This document shows, in pieces, positions 1 to 8,011 of a stretch of 64,000 bases of DNA. Position 1 is the stretch's first letter, and every line of letters starts with the position of its first letter. This stretch comes from Rudanella sp031411995 (GTDB lineage: Bacteria > Bacteroidota > Bacteroidia > Cytophagales > Spirosomataceae). The notes under the pieces were generated by a model. The model was not told the DNA's origin and ran no database searches. It worked only from the letters and a program-made list of their open reading frames with translations. The translations under genes were made by a program, and so were the position numbers. The DNA is taken from the NCBI GenBank assembly GCA_031411995.1, contig JANOCD010000114.1, forward strand, positions 62,001 through 126,000, written 5' to 3'.

Positions 1-1
1 G

Positions 2-175
2 TATAAGGATAGAATTTTCGAAGCTTTCCAGCGGTTGCAAAATCGCTCGCAATACGAGGGCACGGGAATTGGACTGGCCATTGTCAAGCAAGTTGTTGAA
101 GGGCATCGGGGGCGTATAACTGTGGAAAGTGAACCAGCAAAGGGATCAGCCTTTACCGTGTATTTGCCGGTCTGA
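2..175 (+). CDS. Sensor histidine kinase, C-terminal end (partial)
   Basis: The last 57 residues of a protein that starts before the window. The fragment carries the G2 box and following helix of a HATPase_c domain (GTGIGLAIVKQVVEGHRG) and the usual closing beta-strand (KGSAFTVYLPV), so it is the ATP-binding end of a two-component sensor kinase. The sensor part and the partner regulator cannot be seen. The stop is 18 bp before the gamma-glutamyltransferase start on the same strand, so cotranscription is possible. Confidence 0.85.
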   Translation, partial: YKDRIFEAFQRLQNRSQYEGTGIGLAIVKQVVEGHRGRITVESEPAKGSAFTVYLPV

Positions 176-193
176 TTTACTATCTTCGGCCTC

Positions 194-2020
194 ATGATCC
201 GTTCGCTACTCATTTCTCTGAGCCTGTTGGCTCTTGCATCAGGCTGCCAAACTTCGGCGGTCCGTCGCACGGCCCCGCGCCAATCGACTACCTCAACAAC
301 CACGACCACAAGCCGTGTTACCCAAAGTCAGGGGGTCTACCAGTACCGCGACGAAGACGCTACGGTGAAGCCATTTTTCTCGGATCGGGTGGGTGCCACG
401 GGTCGCAATGGCATGGTAGCCTCGGCGCACCCCGAAGCCTCGCGGGTGGGCCTTGAGATTCTGCGGGCGGGTGGCAATGCCGTCGATGCGGCTGTTGCCG
501 TTCAATTTGCATTAGCGGTGGTGTATCCCGGCGCAGGCAATCTGGGCGGGGGTGGTTTCATGGTGTATCGGGATAAAACCGGCGCAGCCTTCACGCTCGA
601 TTTTCGCGAGAAAGCCCCCGGCAAAGCCACCCAGAACATGTATCTCGACTCAGCGGGCAACGTGCGGCCCGGCCTGAGCATTAGCGGTCATCTGGCGAGT
701 GGGGTGCCTGGTTCAGTAGATGGCATGGTGCAGGCCCACGCCCGCTTTGGCAAACTGGCCTGGCAACAGGTGTTGCAACCCGCCATCGACCTGGCCAAAC
801 GCGGCTTTCCGCTCACCGAACGCGATGCCCGTGGCCTGAACGGTATCCGCAATGACCTGCTGAAAATCAATCCCGATAAAACCTACTTTCTGAACGGCTC
901 ACCAACCGACACAACCCGCTGGGCGAAAGGCCAGACGCTGGTGCAAACCGACCTCAGCCAAACCCTTCGGCGCATTCAGGAGCAGGGTCGAGAGGGGTTT
1001 TACGCGGGTGAAACAGCCCGGCTGCTGGCCGCCGAAATGCAGAAAGGCGGAGGCCTGATTACGGAAAAAGACCTGGCCGACTATAAATCGGTTTGGCGTG
1101 ACCCTATCAAAGCGGCCTACAAAGACATGAACGTGATCACAATGGCCCCTACCTCAAGCGGGGGGGTGGCTCTGGTGCAAATGATGCGGTTTGTGGAACC
1201 GTTCCCCCTCCGGCGGTGGGGCTGGAACCGCGACAGCACGGTGCAGGTGATGATCGAAGCCGAACGGCGCGTGTATGCCGACCGGGCCAAATTCCTCGGC
1301 GACCCCGATTTTGTGAAAGTCCCCGTGGCCGAACTCACCAGCTATCCCTACCTGAAAACCCGCTGGACCGACTTCAACTGGGCACAGGCTACTGATAGCA
1401 AGAATGTTCGGGGCGGGTCTATTCCTGGCTACGAGAGCCTGGAAACGACCCACTATTCGGTTGTGGATCGTGAGGGTAACGCGGTGAGTATCACCACCAC
1501 CCTCAACGGCGGCTATGGTAGCCGGGTTGTGGTGGGCGGTGCCGGTTTTTTCATGAATAACGAGATGGACGACTTCAGCATCAAACCCGGAACGCCCAAC
1601 ATGTATGGGCTGGTGGGTAACGCTGCCAACGCCATCGCCCCCGGCAAACGGATGCTGTCGAGCATGACCCCCAGCATTATCGAGAAAGGTGGGAAGTTGT
1701 ATATGGTAGTTGGAACGCCCGGTGGGTCCACCATTATGACCTCAGTTTTTCAGACGGTGCTGAACGTGGTGGAGCATGGCATGACGATGCAACAGGCCGT
1801 GAATGCCCTGAAATTTCACCACCAGTGGCTCCCCGACAAAACAATTTTCGAGACTGGAGCCTTCTCCGAAAAAACTCAGCAAGCTCTCCAAAGCCGGGGT
1901 TATGTTCTTGAAAAACTGACCAACACCCTGGGCCGCATGGATTGTATCCTGGTTCGGCCCGACGGCAGTTTCGAGGGTGCCTCCGACCCACGGGCCGATA
2001 ACACGGCAATAGGGTATTAA
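194..2020 (+). CDS. ggt: Gamma-glutamyltransferase (lipoprotein)
   Basis: 608-residue N-terminal nucleophile hydrolase that removes or transfers the gamma-glutamyl group of glutathione and related peptides outside the cytoplasm. A type II signal with lipobox LASGC at residues 14-18 predicts a lipid anchor. The large subunit covers about residues 60-417. The small-subunit signature TTHYSVVDREGNAVSITTT starts at Thr418, the predicted autoprocessing site and nucleophile. A later GTPGGSTIMT glycine-rich loop also fits the family. Length is normal with a slightly long Thr-rich linker after the anchor. The stop codon overlaps that of the convergent DUF4142 gene by 4 bp. A weak TATCTTCG box ends 5 bp before ATG. 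Confidence 0.95.
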   Translation: MIRSLLISLSLLALASGCQTSAVRRTAPRQSTTSTTTTTSRVTQSQGVYQYRDEDATVKPFFSDRVGATGRNGMVASAHPEASRVGLEILRAGGNAVDAAVAVQFALAVVYPGAGNLGGGGFMVYRDKTGAAFTLDFREKAPGKATQNMYLDSAGNVRPGLSISGHLASGVPGSVDGMVQAHARFGKLAWQQVLQPAIDLAKRGFPLTERDARGLNGIRNDLLKINPDKTYFLNGSPTDTTRWAKGQTLVQTDLSQTLRRIQEQGREGFYAGETARLLAAEMQKGGGLITEKDLADYKSVWRDPIKAAYKDMNVITMAPTSSGGVALVQMMRFVEPFPLRRWGWNRDSTVQVMIEAERRVYADRAKFLGDPDFVKVPVAELTSYPYLKTRWTDFNWAQATDSKNVRGGSIPGYESLETTHYSVVDREGNAVSITTTLNGGYGSRVVVGGAGFFMNNEMDDFSIKPGTPNMYGLVGNAANAIAPGKRMLSSMTPSIIEKGGKLYMVVGTPGGSTIMTSVFQTVLNVVEHGMTMQQAVNALKFHHQWLPDKTIFETGAFSEKTQQALQSRGYVLEKLTNTLGRMDCILVRPDGSFEGASDPRADNTAIGY

Positions 2021-2595
2021 TTCAGCACGTTCCTGATCGACTTGGCCCGGTCGCGCTGCTCCTTGCCTTCTTTTTCGAGCAGGTTGGCGTATTTTCGCAC
2101 TTCATCGTTGGGGGCATTATCGGCCAAATCATCGGCGAGGTCGGCGGTTTTGTCGTGAACGCTGCCAATTTCTTCAAGGTATTTGAGGTCGAAGGCTGTG
2201 CCGGCTTTCTCTTCGCGGAGATCATCTAACCGATTGCGACCTTCTTTGGAAAGTTCGGTTGGGACAACCAATTTGAGATCCTGCGTCATCCGGCGCATCT
2301 CCTTTTCGTTTTTCACGTATTTCTCTACCGACTGCCGGGCAAACGTTCTCACTTCGGGATTGGTGGCTTGCTTGGCCGCTAACTGGCTCAACTCGTAGTT
2401 TGTCATGCTCATGCTGGCCAATTCAACCATTCCTTCAGCGGTCTTTTTAGCTTCTTTTTTGGCATCGTCACTGATACCGGTGGCCTGTTGGTCAATGCGT
2501 TTTTCGTTGGCTGTCTGGGCCTTGTTTTCGCTATCGTTGGTGCCGCAGGAAGCCAGCATCAGGGCCGTTGCGAAAAGATAAATTGGCGTTTTCAT
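2017..2595 (-). CDS. DUF4142 ferritin-like lipoprotein
   Basis: 192 residues from the ATG at 2595. A more upstream in-frame start exists but would add sequence before an obvious lipoprotein signal (MKTPIYLFATALMLASCG), so the internal start is preferred. After the lipid anchor comes a charged all-helical region with spaced Ala, His and Glu (ELSQLAAKQATNPEVRTFA), as in the DUF4142 family, which is thought to fold like ferritin and is common in periplasms. Biochemical function unknown. It lies 124 bp downstream of the acylase gene on the same strand, separated by an inverted repeat, and converges on ggt. Confidence 0.8.
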   Translation of the reverse strand: MKTPIYLFATALMLASCGTNDSENKAQTANEKRIDQQATGISDDAKKEAKKTAEGMVELASMSMTNYELSQLAAKQATNPEVRTFARQSVEKYVKNEKEMRRMTQDLKLVVPTELSKEGRNRLDDLREEKAGTAFDLKYLEEIGSVHDKTADLADDLADNAPNDEVRKYANLLEKEGKEQRDRAKSIRNVLN

Positions 2596-2645
2596 CGTTG
2601 AGATTGGTTTGGTTGTATAACCCGAAAACGACGTTTTTGTATTTC

Positions 2646-2723
2646 GTAGAGCCGCAAAATTTTGCGGCTCCTGACTGGATGATTTGGCTGACGCGAGGGA
2701 CACGCAAAATAGTGCGGCTCTAC
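2646..2723. repeat. Inverted repeat with perfect palindrome
   Basis: 2649-2670 is a perfect 22-bp palindrome (GAGCCGCAAAA and its complement). The 21-bp segment 2646-2666 recurs inverted at 2703-2723 with two mismatches. Between the arms, 2687-2699 reads GCTGACGCGAGGG, a 13-mer that also ends the repeat near 38.75 kb. The right arm contains the stop codon of the acylase gene (2720-2722). It may act as a terminator or mRNA-end stabiliser between the acylase and DUF4142 genes; its base composition and recurrence suggest a dispersed repeat. Confidence 0.8.
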
Positions 2724-4876
2724 GGGACAGGATGATACACCCGTTTGGCCTCCTGCAAAACCTGTTTTTTGTCGAGCGTCATTTTTTTGGTTTGCTGATT
2801 CACGAACATCCCCATCTGATCGGTGTAGTGTGGACTGTCGGCGTGGTTGGAGGCTCCGTAAGCATTTACAGTCTCGATTTCGGGGAGGGCATCCTTCCGA
2901 AAGCGCACCAGTTCGATGTATGATTCGCCTTGATTGGCCCGGAGTTCGCCCGTTTTGGTGGGTTTGGAATCCATTGCCGCCAACACATCGGGAATGCCGG
3001 GACAAGGCAGGCTGACCGTGCCGCGTGTGTGCCGTTGTAGCCGACCCAGCGGCAGGTCGGTGGTGCCGAAATGGGTTGTCAAATAGGTTTTGGTGAGTTG
3101 AAGCCCCTGCACACACTCAGCCGGTGTCAATGGGCGGTAGGGCGAGCCACCCTCTTTTTGCAGGATGTCTTTGATGTGCATATAGGTAACGGCAAAAACG
3201 GCTGCCCCGTGGCTGGTGGTGTCGGCTCGGCGATCCCAGTTGTTGAGTGTTTCGATTAGTGAGGCTACGTCCGGGTAGTCGGCGGGCTTCAGCGCGAACA
3301 AGGGATTTATATCGGTGCGATACGTAAGTTTTCCGGGCAATTGCAGGTCATATTTAACCCGTTTGAATTCTTCATAACTCAGCAGTTTGCTCCCGGCCAT
3401 CATCTCACCCATCCGCACACTCCGATTCAGCTCAAACCGTTCAATACCCATTGTCGGGTCGTAGGCTTCGGGTTTGGGGCTTTCGGCGGGGTCGGTACAG
3501 TGGAAGGGCGTATTGTTTGAATTGAATACATACCCACTGTTGGGATTCACGACCTGCGGCATGCCCTCGATGGGGTGAAACTGGGTCCAGCGGGTTTTGC
3601 TGGTGTTACCGGGCAATGTCTGTTGCCAATCATAGCCGGGGTCCCGACGGGGAATTTTGCCGTTGGTGAGGTACATGATCGTATCGTTCCGGTCGGCATA
3701 AATAATGTTGAACCCCATCGGAATGGCCGTCATTTGCAAAGCTTTGTAGAACTCGGCGTAAGTGCAGGCCTTGTTCATCCGATACCACTGTTCGCCGGTG
3801 CGCGTCTCAAACAAACCTGCATAGCGCATGGCAAACGCGCCCTTTTTAGTGACCACGGCTGGCCCATACTCACTCCAATATGCCTTTTTGTTGATGGCTA
3901 TCGGAATTCCCTTCACCCGGAGCTTCACCGAGCGGGCCTCCAGTGGCACCCATTTCCCATCATACCAATACTCGTTTTTAGTCGCCGGGTTCATCGTCAG
4001 TTCATACACGTCCATCTTGTCGTGGTAGTTGACGGTATGCGCCCAGCCAAGATTTTCGTTTACGCCGTGCAGAATGGTGGCTGCTCCTGGAAACAACCCG
4101 CCCAGGATATTCCAGCCTTCTTCGCTGCACAAATGAGCTTCATACCAGGCAACAGGCCCTTCGAGCGGCTGGTGCGAGTTGATGGCAAGGTAGGTTTGTC
4201 CATCGGCAGTGCGTTTGCTGTTGAGGGCAATGCCGTTGGAGCCACCGGGGGCGAAAGAGTGAAAGAGTGATGACCGGGCTGGCGTTCCAGCAAAAGAGTG
4301 AGTTTCTGACTGAGGCTTTTTCGCTTGGGAGACGGCGGTTTTGGGTGCTCTGGGCATGGTGCCGCCGAGGATGCTGGTGAGGGCGCGGTCGATACCTGAA
4401 AAGGAAGCATTCGATAGGATGAACCCGACTATCAGGTCAATTTCGGAAACGGGAAACGATCCGCGCACCAGCACTTCGTTGGGGTGAGCAGTGGCATAGG
4501 CGTTGATTCCCTGCACATAACCACTCATCACGGCGCGGTAGTCTGCCGAGAATTTGGCGGGATAGTCGCGTTGGGCCTGCTCGCGGGCGCGGATGAGACC
4601 AACCACATAATCAACGGCGGCCCCCGATTTACCGAGGTGCTTCCCCAGCATTCCTTTGGCCCCTAACAGTGTTAGCTGGGTAGTTTTAAAATCGTCTTCG
4701 GCGTGTGCCCAAGCCAGTCCGTAGGCCACTTCGGCATCGGTTTTGGCGAAAATATGGGGTACGCCCCAACGGTCGCGGGCAATGTCAATGCGGGTCGGAT
4801 CGACTTGGGCGGGGGCCGTTTGAGCCAGTAAAGCGAGGATGCCAAGCAGCCAACAGGTGTTTCGGTAGGATTTCAT
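2720..4876 (-). CDS. Penicillin acylase family amidohydrolase
   Basis: 718 residues from the ATG at 4876, chosen because it begins a signal peptide (MKSYRNTCWLLGILALLAQT) with cleavage near APAQ. Ntn-hydrolase fold of the penicillin acylase / acyl-homoserine-lactone acylase group. The alpha region has IDIARDRWGVPHIFA and GLAWAHAEDDF; the beta chain should start at Ser213 in GGSNGIALNSKRT, the autocatalytic nucleophile, followed by AINSHQP. The spacer just before Ser213 is expanded and contains a repeat-derived stretch (see 4251-4317). Substrate cannot be told from sequence: acyl-homoserine lactones, beta-lactams or other N-acyl compounds are all possible. Periplasmic. Divergent from the VOC gene with a 37-bp gap. 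Confidence 0.88.
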   Translation of the reverse strand: MKSYRNTCWLLGILALLAQTAPAQVDPTRIDIARDRWGVPHIFAKTDAEVAYGLAWAHAEDDFKTTQLTLLGAKGMLGKHLGKSGAAVDYVVGLIRAREQAQRDYPAKFSADYRAVMSGYVQGINAYATAHPNEVLVRGSFPVSEIDLIVGFILSNASFSGIDRALTSILGGTMPRAPKTAVSQAKKPQSETHSFAGTPARSSLFHSFAPGGSNGIALNSKRTADGQTYLAINSHQPLEGPVAWYEAHLCSEEGWNILGGLFPGAATILHGVNENLGWAHTVNYHDKMDVYELTMNPATKNEYWYDGKWVPLEARSVKLRVKGIPIAINKKAYWSEYGPAVVTKKGAFAMRYAGLFETRTGEQWYRMNKACTYAEFYKALQMTAIPMGFNIIYADRNDTIMYLTNGKIPRRDPGYDWQQTLPGNTSKTRWTQFHPIEGMPQVVNPNSGYVFNSNNTPFHCTDPAESPKPEAYDPTMGIERFELNRSVRMGEMMAGSKLLSYEEFKRVKYDLQLPGKLTYRTDINPLFALKPADYPDVASLIETLNNWDRRADTTSHGAAVFAVTYMHIKDILQKEGGSPYRPLTPAECVQGLQLTKTYLTTHFGTTDLPLGRLQRHTRGTVSLPCPGIPDVLAAMDSKPTKTGELRANQGESYIELVRFRKDALPEIETVNAYGASNHADSPHYTDQMGMFVNQQTKKMTLDKKQVLQEAKRVYHPVP
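4251..4317. repeat. GAAAGAGTG repeat copies inside the acylase gene
   Basis: The plus strand has GCGAAAGAGTGAAAGAGTGA at 4251-4270 and a further AAAAGAGTGAG at about 4302-4312. The same unit builds the large inverted repeat at 6083-6183. On the coding strand it is read as SLFHSFA and again HSFA, in the spacer directly before the nucleophile serine. Seen directly: the shared unit and the repeated peptide. Inferred: the repeat entered the gene in frame at a place whose peptide may be cut out during maturation. Confidence 0.65.
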
Positions 4877-4901
4877 GGCGTACAAGGTACGGAATCCGCT
4901 G

Positions 4902-4909
4902 TACATTTG
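4902..4909 (+). promoter_or_regulatory. Bacteroidota -7 element TACATTTG
   Basis: Matches TAnnTTTG exactly and ends 4 bp before the ATG at 4914, so transcription should begin at or next to the start codon and give a leaderless VOC mRNA. No clear -33 TTG was found at the usual distance. Confidence 0.55.
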
Positions 4910-4913
4910 TGGC

Positions 4914-5309
4914 ATGTCTCAATACATCGCACACATGGCCCTCGTGGTGGCCGACTACGACGAAGCCATTGCCTTTTATACCCGGAAACTGGGCTTTACT
5001 CTTATTGAAGATACTGCACTTAGCGAAGCAAAACGCTGGGTACTGGTCGAACCCAAAGGAGGCAACTCCTGCCGGTTACTGCTCGCCAAAGCCGTTGGCG
5101 ATGAGCAGATTAGCCGGGTGGGAAACCAAACTGGCGGACGTGTGTTCCTATTCCTCAACACCGATGACTTCTATCGTGATTATCACCAGATGACGGCCAA
5201 CGGCGTTCAGTTTGTTCGGGGTCCGGTGGAGGAAGTCTACGGAACAGTGGCCGTTTTTGCTGATCTGTATGGCAACCTTTGGGATCTGATCGAGCCGAAG
5301 AATCCCTAA
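4914..5309 (+). CDS. VOC / glyoxalase-fold protein
   Basis: 131 residues from the ATG at 4914. It begins QYIAHMALVVADYDEAIAFY, the standard first strand and helix of the vicinal-oxygen-chelate fold, and ends with DLYGNLWDLIEP, the typical last metal-binding strand. The His, Glu and Glu positions fit a metal-binding monodomain. Family members include lactoylglutathione lyases, dioxygenases and resistance proteins; the substrate is not predictable. An in-frame start 39 bp upstream overlaps the promoter and the acylase start and is unlikely. Its end overlaps the convergent SDR gene by 4 bp. Confidence 0.85.
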   Translation: MSQYIAHMALVVADYDEAIAFYTRKLGFTLIEDTALSEAKRWVLVEPKGGNSCRLLLAKAVGDEQISRVGNQTGGRVFLFLNTDDFYRDYHQMTANGVQFVRGPVEEVYGTVAVFADLYGNLWDLIEPKNP

Positions 5310-6079
5310 TTATTCAGGCGCACAAAACCGCCATCAATCGGGTAGTCGGTGCCGGTAATAAAGGCCGCTTCGTCGGAGCAGAGGTAGAGGGCCAACGCAC
5401 CAATTTCGCGGGGTTGGGCCATCCGGCCAATGGGTTGACTGGCCGATAGTTTGGCAAACATCTCAGCCTCCTGACCGGGATAGTTTTTGGCCAGAAACCC
5501 ATCCACAAAGGGTGTATGCACCCGGGCGGGCGAGATGCAGTTGCACCGAATATTCTGTTTAAGATAGTCTTTGGCCACCGACAACGTCATGGTCAGCACG
5601 GCTCCTTTGGTCATAGAATAGGCAAATCGGTCGGCAAGGCCCACTGTGGCGGCCACCGAAGCCATATTCAGAATGACCCCTCCCCCATTTGCTTTCAGAT
5701 AGGGAATAGTAACATTCAGGCAGTTATAGACGCCCTTGATATTCACGTTGTAGAGCCGGTCGAGATCGGTCTCGGTGGTTGTTTCGGCGTTGCCCACGTG
5801 TGCAATCCCGGCATTATTCACCAAAATATGAATGGGGCCACCAGCCGCAATTCCGTCGATCACGGCCCGCACCTCGGCCTGTTTCGACACATCGACTGCG
5901 TGGGCTTTCACCCGGTAACCGGCCCCAACCAGATCGCCAACCACCTGCTGGGCCTGATCGGCATTGAGTTCCAGAATATGTACCAACGCACCCGCCTGCG
6001 CAAATGCCGTTGAAATAGCCAGTCCAATTCCACTGGCCCCGCCCGTCACGATAGCGGTTTTGTTTTGTAAGGAGAACAT
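5306..6079 (-). CDS. Short-chain dehydrogenase/reductase
   Basis: 257-residue classical SDR using NAD(P). It shows TGGASGIG at about residues 12-19, NNAG near 89, the catalytic Tyr/Lys pair in YSMTKGA, and a C-terminal YPIDGGF strand. Position behind the UxaA-type dehydratase on the same strand suggests oxidation or reduction of a sugar acid or sugar in the same pathway (inference). The 106-bp gap between the two genes is filled by a long inverted repeat that begins 4 bp before this ATG. Confidence 0.88.
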   Translation of the reverse strand: MFSLQNKTAIVTGGASGIGLAISTAFAQAGALVHILELNADQAQQVVGDLVGAGYRVKAHAVDVSKQAEVRAVIDGIAAGGPIHILVNNAGIAHVGNAETTTETDLDRLYNVNIKGVYNCLNVTIPYLKANGGGVILNMASVAATVGLADRFAYSMTKGAVLTMTLSVAKDYLKQNIRCNCISPARVHTPFVDGFLAKNYPGQEAEMFAKLSASQPIGRMAQPREIGALALYLCSDEAAFITGTDYPIDGGFVRLNN

Positions 6080-6082
6080 AGA

Positions 6083-6183
6083 GCGAAAGAGTGAAAGAGC
6101 GAAAGAGTGACGGTCCGACGTTTCGGAGAGCGAAAGAGTGAAACCGGATGGCTATTCACTCTTTCGCTCTTTCACTCTTTCGC
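6083..6183. repeat. 28-bp inverted repeat between dehydratase and SDR genes
   Basis: Arms 6083-6110 and 6156-6183 are perfect complements, each made of alternating GCGAAAGAG and TGAAAGAG units; a further partial copy lies at 6128-6142. The element stops 3 bp from the dehydratase stop codon and 4 bp from the SDR start codon, so it occupies nearly the whole spacer. The unit recurs inside the acylase gene (4251-4270). It may form a strong hairpin in the shared transcript. Confidence 0.85.
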
Positions 6184-6185
6184 CA

Positions 6186-7850
6186 TTAAAGTGAGACCCC
6201 CCGCTTCCAGGGGATGAAATCGTCTTGACCTAATTGTTCGGCTTTGGTGGTCGTTTCGCCGGAGGCTAACTGGATTAGCCATTCCAGCAGCAAATCGCCG
6301 TTTTGTTCGATGGTTTGCTCCCCGTCGATCACCGGACCGCTGTCGAAGTCGATCACGTCGGGCATTCGACGGAGCAGGGCCGTATTGGTCGAGATTTTCA
6401 CGACCGGGCAAATCGGGTTGCCGGTGGGGGTACCAAGGCCGGTCGTAAACAAAATCAGGTTGGTGCCGGAACCTGCCATGCCCGTGGTAGCCTCCACGTC
6501 GTTGCCGGGTGTGCAGAGCAAACTTAGCCCTGTTGCCACCACGGGTTCTGTATAATCTAACACGTCCATAATGGGGGCATTACCCCCTTTTTTGGCCGCC
6601 CCCGCCGATTTGATGGCATCGGTAATCAGTCCGTCTTTGATGTTGCCGGGCGAGGGGTTCATATCGAACCCTGAACCCGCAGCTTCGGCCTGGGCCGAGT
6701 AGGTCTCCATCAGGTTCACAAACTTGGCCGCTTTGGCATCGTCGGTGGTGCGGTCGATCATGTCCTGCTCGGCTCCGCACAGTTCGGGGAACTCCGCCAA
6801 CACTGTTTTGCCGCCCAGCGCACCCAGGACATCCGACAAATGACCAATGGCCGGGTTAGCCGAAATACCCGAAAAACCGTCGGAACCGCCACATTTTAGG
6901 CCGACGCACAGTTGGCTGAGTGGAGCCGGTTTACGCTCCTGTTTATTAATGTGCGCCAACCCCAGAAACGTTTCTTTCACCGCCTGCGCCATTAGTGCAT
7001 ACTCTGTGCCATCCTGCTGCTCATACATCAATAACGGCTTGTCGAAATGCGGATTCTGGCGTTTTATTTCTTTACTGAGGGTATCGGTTTGCAGGTGCTG
7101 GCAACCCAGACTCAGCACCGTTGCCCCGGCCACATTGGGGTTGTTGATCATGCCAGCCAACAACGCACACAACGCCCCCGAATCCTGCCGGGTGCCCCCA
7201 CAACCCATTTCGTGAGTCAGAAACTTGATACCGTCAACGTTTTTGAAAGGACGATTAGGTAATTGGTGATTGGGGTAACTGGTGGATTGATCAACAAACG
7301 GCTGCATTTTATGGATAATGTCCATATCTCCGTGTTGGTACAAACTCAACAACTCGCGGACCTGATCGCGGTAAATATCGGGTTGAGCATAGCCGAGTTC
7401 GCGCTCGAAGGCATCTTTTAAAATCAGGATGTTCCGGTTTTCGCAAAACACCAGCGGCACCACCAGCCAATAGTTGCGCGTTCCCACCCGTCCATCCGAC
7501 CGGTGATAGCCCATAAACGTCTGGTTTTGCCAGCGCGACACGTCGGGGGCTGTGAATGAATACGGTCGCCGTTTGTCGAGGCCATAACGGTCGGCTTCGT
7601 GTTTGAGGTTAAACGTCGTGATGGGTTCGCCCCGGTGGATGGGCTGGGTAGCCCTGCCTACCGTTACACCGTACATGTGAACGTGTTCGCCAGTTTGCAG
7701 GTCTTCGGTTACGAACTTATGTTTGGCATCCACCCCAATCGGCAGGATGTAGGATTCCTGATCGAAATCAATGGTGCTTCCGGCGGGCAGATTGCGCAGA
7801 GCCACAATCACGTTATCGTCGGGATGAACTTTAAGAACCTGGGCAGGCAT
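6186..7850 (-). CDS. UxaA-family altronate dehydratase
   Basis: 554 residues, the length of a full altronate/galactarate dehydratase with an N-terminal SAF domain (about 1-95) fused to the large UxaA C-terminal domain. Conserved stretches include GYHRSDGRVGTRNYW, THEMGCGGTRQDSG, LSLGCQHLQTD and LKCGGSDGFSGISANPA, with cysteines that may bind an Fe centre. It would remove water from D-altronate or a related aldonic acid to give a 2-keto-3-deoxy acid. The neighbouring SDR suggests a sugar-acid catabolic pair. Exact substrate is uncertain. Start at 7850 begins MPAQVLKVHPDDNV, in line with the family. Confidence 0.88.
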   Translation of the reverse strand: MPAQVLKVHPDDNVIVALRNLPAGSTIDFDQESYILPIGVDAKHKFVTEDLQTGEHVHMYGVTVGRATQPIHRGEPITTFNLKHEADRYGLDKRRPYSFTAPDVSRWQNQTFMGYHRSDGRVGTRNYWLVVPLVFCENRNILILKDAFERELGYAQPDIYRDQVRELLSLYQHGDMDIIHKMQPFVDQSTSYPNHQLPNRPFKNVDGIKFLTHEMGCGGTRQDSGALCALLAGMINNPNVAGATVLSLGCQHLQTDTLSKEIKRQNPHFDKPLLMYEQQDGTEYALMAQAVKETFLGLAHINKQERKPAPLSQLCVGLKCGGSDGFSGISANPAIGHLSDVLGALGGKTVLAEFPELCGAEQDMIDRTTDDAKAAKFVNLMETYSAQAEAAGSGFDMNPSPGNIKDGLITDAIKSAGAAKKGGNAPIMDVLDYTEPVVATGLSLLCTPGNDVEATTGMAGSGTNLILFTTGLGTPTGNPICPVVKISTNTALLRRMPDVIDFDSGPVIDGEQTIEQNGDLLLEWLIQLASGETTTKAEQLGQDDFIPWKRGVSL

Positions 7851-8011
7851 AATGGAAAGACGTTGGATTTTGAACGCTGGATACCGGACAGGAACAACTG
7901 TCTGTCCTCTCTACAGAAGACCAAAAAAGTCTGCATTTACCCCGATAACCCTATAAAACTTAATTGAGATCCGCATTCCAGCTTTGCACTTTTATGCATA
8001 GCGGGTTTGTT

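Noticed and set aside
3575..4270. 231-codon open frame antisense to the acylase
   Set aside because: No motif or signal; complement of a clear Ntn hydrolase.
6083..6183. Possible CRISPR-like repeat array
   Set aside because: Repeats are inverted with no regular spacers; this is a palindromic element.
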